From positions 70,341,119 through 70,405,118 of the forward strand of contig CM061488.1 in the NCBI GenBank assembly GCA_030867185.1: DNA of 64,000 bases, read 5' to 3'. Positions 33,358 to 42,457 of this stretch are shown piece after piece. A model generated the notes under the pieces. It worked only from the letters and a program-made list of their open reading frames with translations, searched no databases and had not been told where the DNA came from. Numbering within the stretch: position 1 is the first letter of the stretch; each line of letters starts with the position of its first letter. The translations under genes were made by a program, and so were the position numbers. Origin of the DNA: Tagetes erecta (taxonomy: Eukaryota; Streptophyta; Magnoliopsida; Asterales; Asteraceae).

Positions 33358-33926
33358 CTAGGTTAGTGTCCGCGCTATGCTCGGGATATAACACTCATTT
33401 GATGATTTAAAGGATATTCATGGACATTCAATCAGTTTTGAGATAAAACTGTGGTAAAACTGAAAGACAAAATTTATTTAAAATCTTGTTGTTTGGTATA
33501 ACAATATTATAATCAAATTAAAGAGAATTAGACGTTCGGTTTTATGGTGTAGTTTTTGTTAAAACATTGTCGTATAAAAAGTTGTGTATATTTAAAAAAT
33601 AATTATGTATTTAATTGTATGTTATTAATAATTTTATCTTAAATTTTATTTTTATACCCTAGTAAATATAACCTTGCCCAAACACAACCTTAGTAGGAAA
33701 GGGTTGAAAATGTAAATAGTCTTAATTTTTTAAATACTTTGCTAAATATTAGGGGATCAAATGAAAATTTATATTATTATAATAAATTATTATAGATAGA
33801 TATATAATTTTTAAATATAAAAATATTATTAATTTTGAGAGAATCTTTCAAATAATGCCAACTAAGCAAATGGATCTCAAATGATGTCAAGTAAGCAAAT
33901 ATGATTTTGCTATATTATATAAAAGA
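33358..33926 (-). mobile_element. Helitron-like element, sister A
   Basis: On the minus strand it starts TCTTTTATATAATATAGC after an A. It ends with a GC-rich hairpin region (CCCGAGCATAGCGCGG) and CTAG before T. It is 569 bp with no coding capacity. It is related along most of its length to 34248-34806, for example 'aaggatattcatg', 'caatcagttttgaga' and 'tattaggggatcaaa'. Confidence 0.65.
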
Positions 33927-34247
33927 TAAAAGATTTCTTTTTAGAAACCATGTTTGAAAATAGATGAAACATTGGAGACGAAATGTGTCTCTCTCGAACA
34001 TAAGTAGAAATATGTTTCAACTGACATTAAACGTATTACGTATATAATCATTTAAAAGAAAAAGTATTAAAGTTACACTTAGAGCATTCACACTAGACAC
34101 TATAAGAGTAAAAGGAGTTCCAAAACCTAAAATTCCATTCTTCTAGCAAGGGGGAAGATGCATCGTAACTGGTTAGGTTACATTTACGTTTGAAATCCTT
34201 GTATAAAAACTATATTTTTAGTAGTCTTTAATATTGTATATAATAAA

Positions 34248-34806
34248 CTAGTTTACAGCCCGGGCTACGCTCGGGAACACAACATTAAAGTGATGCTTTT
34301 AAGGATATTCATGAATGTTCCAATCAGTTTTGAGACAAACCGTGGTAAACCGGAACACATGATATACTTTTAAAATTAGACTTTTAGTATAGTAATATTA
34401 TACTCAAATTTAGTACACCATAAAGTGCTCAGTTTTATGGTGTGGTTTATTTAAAAAAAATCGTATAAAAATGTTATGTATATTTATACAACACCGAGGT
34501 CTTTAATTGTATGTTATTATTAACTTTACCCATAAGTTCCATTTTTAGACCATATCAAATATAAACCGACTCGTGTACACCCCTTGTAGTAGAGGGTTAA
34601 AAATATAAATATTCTTAAATTTTTAAAAATTCTCTAAAATATTAGGGGACCAAAAATGTAATTAGTTTTATTATAATATATTTTATACACATATTTTAAA
34701 TAAAAATTCATTATTGTGAGATAAAATCTAATATGATGACACATAAGCCAGAAGCTTTAAAAATGTGCCACATAAGCTTTTTACGTTTTGCTATATTATA
34801 TAAGGA
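34248..34806 (-). mobile_element. Helitron-like element, sister B
   Basis: The minus-strand 5' end is TCCTTATATAATATAGC after A. The 3' end has the hairpin CCCGAGCGTAGCCCGGG, a short spacer and CTAG before T. It is 559 bp, a diverged copy of 33358-33926, lying only 321 bp away in the same orientation. No coding capacity. Confidence 0.7.
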
Positions 34807-34957
34807 TAACAAGGATTTTCCATCGCACGCTACAATAGGCAACGTATATATCGTAAAATAAAAAGTTTATTTATAATAGTGACGATTAAATGTTTCGGTG
34901 TAAGTGCGTAACTAAAAAGATAGTGAGGTTATGCAAAAAAAATAAATAAATAAAAAA

Positions 34958-35501
34958 GGTATATTGGTTTTCATTGGTCCTAACTATTACCTTTTGTCTT
35001 CTACTGGTCCCAACTATTAAATTGGTTGTTAACGGTCCCAACTTTTATCACTTTGGTAACCACTGGTCCCGTCGTTAAATTTTTTTAACGCCGTTAGGTT
35101 TTTTCCAAATTCAAGACCGATGTTTTAGACCTTTTGATCAGAAGGATAATACTTGTCGATTAATGTAAAAGTTTTCTCGAAAAGGCTCTCTGAACGATAA
35201 AATTTTTACATTTGATTGATGCACCGTTAGGTTTAAACACCCGATCGAAGCACTATTTTGTTGTTCGGAGCGCCGTTTTGAGGTAACTTTTCCATCAATC
35301 GACTTATATTATCGTTCCAATCAAAATGCTGATAACATCGGTATTGAATTTGGAAAAAAACTTAACGGCGTTAAAAAAATTTAACGACGGGACCAGTGGT
35401 TACCAAAGTGATAAAAGTTGGGACCGTTGACAGCCAATTCAATAGTTGGGACTGGTAGAAGACAACATGTGATAGTTGGGACCAGTGAAAACCAATATAC
35501 C
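34958..35501. mobile_element. Mutator-like foldback MITE (copy B)
   Basis: It has the same architecture as 10993-11536: GGTATATTGG...CCAATATACC ends, GGTCCCAACT motifs and long inverted repeats. It has its own perfect 9-bp duplication AATAAAAAA (34949-34957 and 35502-35510). The central spacer is inverted relative to copy A. Confidence 0.87.
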
Positions 35502-35579
35502 AATAAAAAAACCCACGGACAGGGAATACTCAATGGACACCACAAAACACACTCATTTGTATTGTACGACACATACATG

Positions 35580-36306
35580 TAGGGGTGTTCATCGGTTCGG
35601 TTAACGATTTATTCGATTTATTCGGATCGGTTTATTCGGATTTGAAATTTTCAGGCACATATCCGTATCCGAACCGATCCGAATTAATCAGTTTGCTAAC
35701 CGAACCGAATCTTATCCGAATTCATTTCGGATCGGATTCGGATATAACCGAAATTATCCGAATAAACCAAATCTATCTGAAAAGTTTTTTTTTGCCACTT
35801 TTAACCTCTTGTTTATCTTATGAATGCAAAGAAAAATTAAAATTGCAACATAATTCCTTAAACACTATCTAAAACCAAAACGGAGCGTATATATACGACA
35901 AATACAACATAAAGCGTTCGAACCCGAAAAGTAGAAAATTAGTCTAGAACACAAATACAAATACAAAAATACAAAACTACTTGATAGAAAATAGTCTAAA
36001 CAAGATCTATGTGTTTTTATAGTGGGCAAATGAGCTACTTTTTATTGGGATGAAAACATATAGGTATTTGCATAAGGGATTAATTGTATAGTAGGCCAAC
36101 TCTTATTCGATTTAAATGGATATCCGAATAAACCGAATTCATAAAATTTGAACATCCGAATCCGAACCGAAAATCCGAATAAGGAATTCGGATACGGTTA
36201 TATCCGAACCGAATAGCCGAATAAGAATTCGGATCGGTTAGTTTCGGTTTTAGATACGATTCGGATTTCGGTTTTATTCGGATTATGGTTTTTTTTAACA
36301 CCCCTA
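35580..36306. mobile_element. Non-autonomous hAT MITE, CCGAATAA-motif type
   Basis: The 727-bp element starts TAGGGGTGTTCA and ends TTAACACCCCTA, with a perfect 8-bp duplication CATACATG at 35572-35579 and 36307-36314. Both ends carry dense CCGAAT/ATTCGG motifs (for example TCCGAATCCGAACCG) and the middle is AT-rich and non-coding. Confidence 0.92.
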
Positions 36307-36314
36307 CATACATG

Positions 36315-37592
36315 CACTGATGCACTACAATTGCACATAGGAAAATGAGAAAAAACGAACAAGAAGCTTTGAAATAAAGAAATCAATAATTCTTAGCCCG
36401 CTCGTGTTTAACATAAGGTACATAAAACTTATAAAATGAGGAGGTCTTAGGTTCAAGTCTCATTTATTATAAAAAAAAATTGAGGTTCTAGGTTGGATCA
36501 GAAGGATTTCTCATCAAATGTGGATTTTCCCATGTGGAGGTTGGGGGTACGGTTCCAATTAGGAAACGGATGTGGATCCAATTAAGATAACATCTATTAT
36601 CTAAAGCAGGGTCGTACATTTGTTAAAAAACTCTGAAATGAAAGAAACTAGAAAAATGGAAGATATATGATGTGGGAGAACATGAAAAAGCAGGTCGGTT
36701 CCGCATATATCATGTGATTCTACTCTCATATCAAGTATCCATCTTTAACTTGTATGTTTTTTAGAAAACTACGAATCACCATATCTAAGGGCGTTATTCT
36801 GTATCCATTATCAGATTGATTTTGTAAGTAAAAGAAAAATAAGGTAAAAGAAAAATAAGAGTGAGAGGATCCTATTCCACCTTGTTCCCACTCCACCCCC
36901 TCTAATAATAAAGAGCGGATAGAGAAATATTTCTTAATCAAAATAGGGAATAATATGGGGAATGTGGTGAAGTGTTTAATTAATAACAGATAAATTTAAA
37001 AAATAATGATTTTTTTTGTTAAATTATAAACACCAGATTAATCAGTGATGTAAATGAGTCTAGGCGGTCGATTAATCGGTAATCGGTGAGTTACCTTGTC
37101 GATTTTCTAAAATCAGTTCATTAATCGGTAGGCGGTTCTAGGTGGGGCTAGGCGGTCCTAATCGTAGTAATCAGTCAACAAAAGTCAAAGAATTTTAATA
37201 GGTTTTAAACGTTCAGTTTATCGACCCGATCCATAACTCATGGGTTATAGTCCTTAAATCCATAACCTTATGCGTTAATTTCACTTTACGATCAAAACTT
37301 AGAACTTTGATGTATTTTGAAGTATTACGTTCGAATTAGTGTGTGTATGTGTCTGAAATTTACATATAAAAATTCAAAATCCATGAATGTTGAAGTACTA
37401 TATTAACATCAATGTGTGTGTATATGTTTATAAAATGAAATTTACATATAAAAACACTAAATCGACTAATTACGATTACTCCCGATTAATCCTAATTTCT
37501 AGCTATAAGGTACCATGCACACCGTCCGACTACCGCATAACAAGTTCTACAACATTGAGATTAATAACCTACCATGAAAACATTGCTGAGAG
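36315..37592. other. Intergenic stretch with decayed repeat pieces
   Basis: A 'gaggtcttaggttcaagtc' tract near 36441-36460 followed by an A-run looks like the end of a tRNA-derived SINE, but the rest is missing. Around 37060-37170 repeated GGCGGTC/AATCGG motifs suggest the end of another hAT-type MITE without identifiable termini. Confidence 0.35.
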
Positions 37593-37595
37593 TAA

Positions 37596-38158
37596 GGGGC
37601 TGTTTGGTAATGCTGAATGGTTAAGTGCTGAATGATTAAGAGGTCTGAATGATTAAGATGTCTGAATGGTTAAGTGTTAAATGGTTAAGAGGTTCTGTTT
37701 GGTTGAACATCTGAATGAGATTTTTAAAAATTTTGTTTTTAAACGTTTTCTTAATTCCTTGGTTTTTTTTTACAAAATAAACATGGTTTTTTGTTTTCAT
37801 TCGTTTTTGTTTTTCACTTTTTCCAAACTTTGGCATATTAAATTCTTTTTTTTAAACGGCATCGTTTTTTGTACATATTAAATCACCCATCCATCATCTT
37901 CTTTGCTTCACTCTTCTTCTTCACCTTCATAAACCCTAACTGCCGCCGTCATGTTTTAATACCTTCGTCGTCATCTGGTCCATTCTCTCGTCGCTAATCT
38001 CCCCCTCTGAATGGTTCAGCAGCGCCTCAGGACTGATTCGCTCAGAGGCTCGTTCAGACGTTGCTTCGGTTCAGCGCGCCATCCAAACACCACCTCCCTC
38101 TGACCGATTCAGAGGGAGCTTCCGTTCAGAGCCTATTCAGTGACAACCAAACACACCC
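37596..38158. mobile_element. Harbinger/Tourist-like MITE, about 560 bp
   Basis: The ends GGGGCTGTTTGGTAATGC and GACAACCAAACACACCC form an imperfect inverted repeat and are flanked by the trinucleotide TAA (37593-37595 and 38159-38161). The left part has the TGAATGGTTAAG motif shared with the elements at 13663 and 16222. It is non-coding and lies about 540 bp downstream of the IRX15 stop codon. Confidence 0.65.
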
Positions 38159-38161
38159 TAA

Positions 38162-38700
38162 AATGTGTTACTATAGATAGACAAGATGAGGGTAGTTTTT
38201 GAGGTACACGAGAGAAAAAGTGAGAAATGAATGATACAATTTACTCATTCAAATCTTTAAAAGGTATAAAAACAAATGTAACTTTTGACTGTCCCTTTTT
38301 ATACTTAAACTACAATAATAACAATTACTTCAAAACTGATTTCAAAATCCCACAAACATTAACCTTTTCTATAATCAATTCAGTTACAAAAATATCAAAC
38401 AAACTTTACTTTTCTATCTTCACATTAAAAAACCTAACAAAAATTTCTAAATTGCATTTAAACTCACTCACTTCCCTTATCTTCAATCCCCAACAATCAA
38501 TGTAGATCAAATGTGCATATCAACAAAACCATATAAAATTCAACTAATACTCTCATTCATTCATCATCCAATTACATCAACCTTAAAACATCAAAAACTC
38601 TTCTCAAATATAATATTTTCATATTTACATAACCCCCTTTAACTCATCCCTAACTCATTCGTTTAGAAGTATGAGTATGATAGACTGTCGTTAAAAAACC
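38162..38700. other. 3' flank of the IRX15-type gene
   Basis: AT-rich sequence follows the minus-strand stop codon. It holds the expected 3' untranslated region and no other gene that I recognise. The 92-codon forward frame at 38227-38505 has no recognisable domain. Confidence 0.45.
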
Positions 38701-39651
38701 TCACTCCGACACCAACACCGCTGACGACGGTGGATTTCGACAAAAACCGCCACCGCCACCACCCGAATCGCTATTTTCCACCACAAAATGACCCAACACA
38801 CCAACAGTCTCAACCAAATTTTCACTACACAAAAACTCATCACTCCCAACTCTCTCCACTTCCCTATCAATCTCATGAACAAACACGTGCGTTTGCATTT
38901 TACCACCACCGGTTTTTTTCTTACTCCTCGCCATTACACCGGCGGTGAAAATCGCCGATAATCTCCCCGGAGCTTTTGGGAAATAGCCACGTGGACCATC
39001 AACTATAATCACATCCCAATCAACGTCGTATACGTGATTAGGCAAGTCATTAATCGCTAATTTACATTCAGAGAATAATAAATTCTGCACCGGTTTACAC
39101 TCGTTGTTTATCTCCGATCTCGAGTATTTGATCGATTTGTGTAGATCGGACACTTTGGTGGTGAATTGAACATCGTAAGCTTCGATCCCGGGGTTTTTTT
39201 CTTCGAGTTTTGAAATGAAGTAAGGGTTTTCGTCGACGAAGGTTGTTCTTCCGTTGATGTTAAGTGCGTGCCAGAGAAGGGTTTCGTGAGTGAGACCGAA
39301 GACGAGGAGGTTGCAGGAGCGGCGGCGGAGGACGGTGGCGATGGAGGTGAGTTCGGGAGCGGACATGCGAGATGGGTTTGTTGAGTTTGGGGTGGTTCCG
39401 GCGTAGTGTAGGAGGGCGTTGAAGACGGGGGTGGGTAAGGGGTGTTTGACGGTGGCGGTGGGGGTGGTGGTGGGGGTGGCGGTGGTGGTGGTGGTTTGGG
39501 TGGTGAAGAGGGAGAGAGTGAGGGCGAAGGAGAAGAGGGAGAGGAGGGTGAAGAGGAGGAGACGGTGGTGGGAGTGAGGTCCGGTGACGGTGGGGGTGGT
39601 GGTTGTGGGTGGTTTGTGGTGGAGGAAGATGAATTTGGTGGTGGGTTTCAT
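38701..39651 (-). CDS. IRX15: DUF579 xylan-biosynthesis protein, IRX15/IRX15-LIKE type
   Basis: This is an intronless 316-aa protein. Residues 31-49 form a single hydrophobic membrane anchor after a short basic N-terminus, then a Thr/Pro-rich stem (50-75), then the DUF579 domain. The domain contains CNLLVFGLTHETLLW (113-127, SAM-fold-like first strand), FVDEN (138-142), NECKPVQNLLFSECKLAINDLP (183-204) and VYDVDWDVIIVDGPRG (207-222). The architecture is a Golgi type II protein. IRX15 and IRX15-L act in secondary-wall glucuronoxylan chain formation, and related DUF579 members methylate glucuronic acid side chains. The frame is open 22 codons upstream to 39717, but the TATA box at 39727-39734 would place transcription start downstream of that ATG, so the ATG at 39651 is chosen. 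The C-terminus has an unusual Gly run (297-302). Confidence 0.92.
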   Translation of the reverse strand: MKPTTKFIFLHHKPPTTTTPTVTGPHSHHRLLLFTLLSLFSFALTLSLFTTQTTTTTATPTTTPTATVKHPLPTPVFNALLHYAGTTPNSTNPSRMSAPELTSIATVLRRRSCNLLVFGLTHETLLWHALNINGRTTFVDENPYFISKLEEKNPGIEAYDVQFTTKVSDLHKSIKYSRSEINNECKPVQNLLFSECKLAINDLPNHVYDVDWDVIIVDGPRGYFPKAPGRLSAIFTAGVMARSKKKTGGGKMQTHVFVHEIDREVERVGSDEFLCSENLVETVGVLGHFVVENSDSGGGGGGFCRNPPSSAVLVSE

Positions 39652-39726
39652 TGTCGGAGATGTAGAGAGAGAAAGTGAAGAGAGAGAAGGTGGTGAGTGA
39701 GAGTGAAGAGGGCTCATGTCACGAGG

Positions 39727-39734
39727 TTATTATA
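39727..39734 (-). promoter_or_regulatory. Probable TATA box of the IRX15-type gene
   Basis: TATAATAA on the minus strand lies 76 nt upstream of the chosen ATG and just 10 nt above the upstream in-frame ATG. It is followed by a CT-rich leader (about 39700-39655) as is common in plant 5' untranslated regions. Confidence 0.5.
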
Positions 39735-40024
39735 CCCGGCTTATTCAAAATTCGAAAATAAATACACTGCTGCTACTGTCTCTATTGTTTTTATTCTTTT
39801 GAAAAAAATCATGAAATTTGTATGGATGCATTATCTCCGGGGCTGTTCATATATAGCAAATTAATAATTTTAGTCGATGTGCTTTCGTGCTTGTTGGTAA
39901 AATAAATTATCTATATCAATCTTCACTATTTTCCAACAACAGAAATTATCTGTAAATTAACTGAAATTTAATTGTGGGTAACAATGCAAGTTACACGATT
40001 CATGCACTTAAACCAATGTCCATC
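39735..40024. other. Upstream region of the IRX15-type gene
   Basis: This short AT-rich stretch lies between the promoter and a LINE fragment. No further element is seen, so the gene's clean proximal promoter is at most about 300 bp. Confidence 0.4.
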
Positions 40025-40335
40025 TTTTTTTTTAACGTAAATAAATATAAAATAAAAGGGGGCTAACAAGTAGCTAAAAACCCTAAAAAGTACAAGAAAA
40101 CAAGCGAGGAGAAAACAACTACATGACTTTAAGAACAACTACAGCTCCATCAACCGGGATCAACAAGGAAATTCGGCAAAGCAATATAGGTCCCTTTTCG
40201 AATTCTAGACTTCATCCAAAGCGAACCCACTACCATGATCTCACATAACACCTTGCTAGGCGACGGTTTTACTTTATCAAAGATTATCTCATTTCTATGT
40301 CTCCATAAGCTCCATGTTGTGACCATAAAAACCGT
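40025..40335 (-). pseudogene. 5'-truncated LINE fragment
   Basis: The minus-strand frame contains WSLWRHRNEIIFDKVKPS followed by PSKVLCEIMVVGSLWMKSR, the conserved tail found after the reverse transcriptase of plant LINEs. A poly-T at 40025-40033 is the poly-A tail on the element's strand. The segment ends abruptly near 40335 in unrelated AT-rich DNA, as with 5'-truncated insertions. No target duplication was established. Confidence 0.6.
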
Positions 40336-41600
40336 GTATTTGTGCGAGGTTTTTTTGTTGTCTGTTGAAATATAAAGGTAAAAAACAAACATCATACAAA
40401 AATTACAAGAATACAACCAATAAAAACATGTCATCTATATCATTAATTAAGAGAGACCAACACTTTGGCAAAAACCAAAAACAAAAAATAAAAAACACAT
40501 GTTACTTTCAAAATGAAACAACAATCCATAAAAAACTAAATCAATAAAAACACGACACACACAAAATTAACCAATAAATTTTTTTCACAACAACAGTCTT
40601 ACTAATCATAAAGTTTGCTTATTACTAGTACATACCTATAATTAGGAATTAAACTTGTTCGTGTTTGGTTATGTACACTCGTTAATTTACACAAATACAA
40701 GCAAACTCGAACAAGCGTAAACAAACACATATGAATAAATATAATATTTTTAAATAATTAAAAATTATTCTTAATCTATTCCTGAGAAATTAACTTCTTT
40801 AGCACCATGACGAGGTGCTAGTTTACCATTGAACGCGCAATATCAACGGTTAAATTTTATTCTAAGAAACCAACTTTTAAAAGAAATATTAAACAAAGAC
40901 TTAGTCATTAGTAGTGATTTAATCTGATATACATTTTTTCAGTAAGACGATTAACATAACGAAAAAACTAGGAATATCACATATCCATTTACATGCACAT
41001 TAGTCCATAAGTTGTCACCTAGTTGAAACAGTTTTAAACTTTTAATGATGTATTGTGAAAATAAAATGTGATCATTGAAGCCGATAATAATTAAGTAAAA
41101 GAATAGTAAAATCATTAAAAAAAGAGTTACAAATCATAAACAAAAACTTTACAGAAAAGATAAATAAATGATTAAACCGAAAATTGAAAAGGTGGAATAA
41201 AATTAGTTAAGCTTTAGTGAGGTTAATGATTAAACATCATAATAATTCTACCATAATGAAATGAAATGAAATGATATATATAAGAGATTAAAAATGAAAA
41301 AAGAAACATGATAATAATATTAGTAGTCGGTGGGAAGGAATTGAAAGAATGTAAAAGTTAATATTAGGGATGAGGATGCGTCGCAATCTGGTCTCCCTGT
41401 CCCTCAGAAGTGGACCTTTTTTTTCACTTTCTTGTTTATTTTGTTATTATTAAAACAATTTATATTATGGTAATTTCATTCCTCGTGTGTTTCATTTGTA
41501 TTTTTGATAGTTTTGTTTTAGCTTGTATTCTATTTGTTATTACTTTTCTCCTCAAATAGTTCTTTTTTTTAGTAGTGTTTAAAAGTGAATGTTATACTAA
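40336..41600. other. AT-rich intergenic stretch
   Basis: No gene, RNA or intact mobile element was recognised. Confidence 0.4.
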
Positions 41601-41629
41601 AAATGTTTAATTTATATACTAATAATAGG

Positions 41630-42095
41630 GAAGGTCGGTGCTTTATACCGGCCTCTCCCGTCCCGTCACGTCGCGTTTCAACTTTTTCTTATTTTAACGT
41701 ATTAACGGTTTTAATCCCCAACTTTTAACGCATTGACGATTTTAGTCCCCGACTTTTACTAATTGTCATTTGAGCTCCTAATGAGTTATTGGCTTTGATC
41801 TCATACTGCACTTTGACATATAATACGATTTTACATTATCATTTTAGCCCCTAATAAGTTTTCGACTTCGCTTTCTTACTCTACTTTGACATATAGTACG
41901 ACTTTAATATTGTTATCATGTTGACCTCTAACCTTTGATATTTCATTGTTTCTTTAACACGTGACACATTACGTTTTTTGCGTCGTGACGTACCGGGCAT
42001 AGACTTTTTTTTCCAACACATATGACGAAAGCAAATACGCAAGACCCCACTGCGTGACTCGGCCGCTGCAACGCGCGGCCTGGTGTTTAATCTAG
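41630..42095 (+). mobile_element. Helitron-like element or terminus
   Basis: The 3' end has a GC-rich hairpin (GGCCGCTGCAACGCGCGGCC), an 8-nt spacer and CTAG before T at 42095. The body shares 'gattttagtccccgactttta' phrases with 18600-18730 and 20330-20480. The 5' terminus is not certain. Confidence 0.5.
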
Positions 42096-42179
42096 TTTAT
42101 TAGAAAGTTTAAGAAGATCTCTAACAATCAGATCTAAAAATTTATATCGTGCTATAAAAAACATGCTACAATAAAAGTG

Positions 42180-42457
42180 GTGGTATAATTTTAAATAACT
42201 TCAAATTTTCTTCTTGTCAACGGACAATTGTGTTATTATATGGATCTATTGTGTTATTTTGCTATTAACATGTAAAAAATCAAACAATAACACAATAAAT
42301 CCACTTTGTTGTGAAGTTCCTCACTTTCGTTATTTTATTTTGCTCGAATAATTCATTTCTGGGTTGTGAAATGTTTGACTCTAACATAAAAATACATATG
42401 AATACATTGTGTTATATATTGTGTAGGATAACATGTAAAAATATAATATATCCATTT
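42180..42457. repeat. Left half of an ATTGTGTTAT-rich repeat interrupted by the LTR array
   Basis: Repeated ATTGTGTTAT/ATAACACAAT words continue on the far side of the array (54709-55000). The two sides join at the duplicated CATTT, showing that the array inserted into a relative of the 31.2-32.3 kb repeat family. Confidence 0.55.
42453..42457. repeat. Target site duplication (left), CATTT
   Basis: These five bases immediately before the first LTR are repeated immediately after the last LTR at 54709-54713. Confidence 0.85.

Noticed and set aside
39442..39678. Gly-rich 78-codon forward frame
   Set aside because: It is the antisense of the Thr/Pro/His-rich N-terminal stem of the IRX15-type protein.
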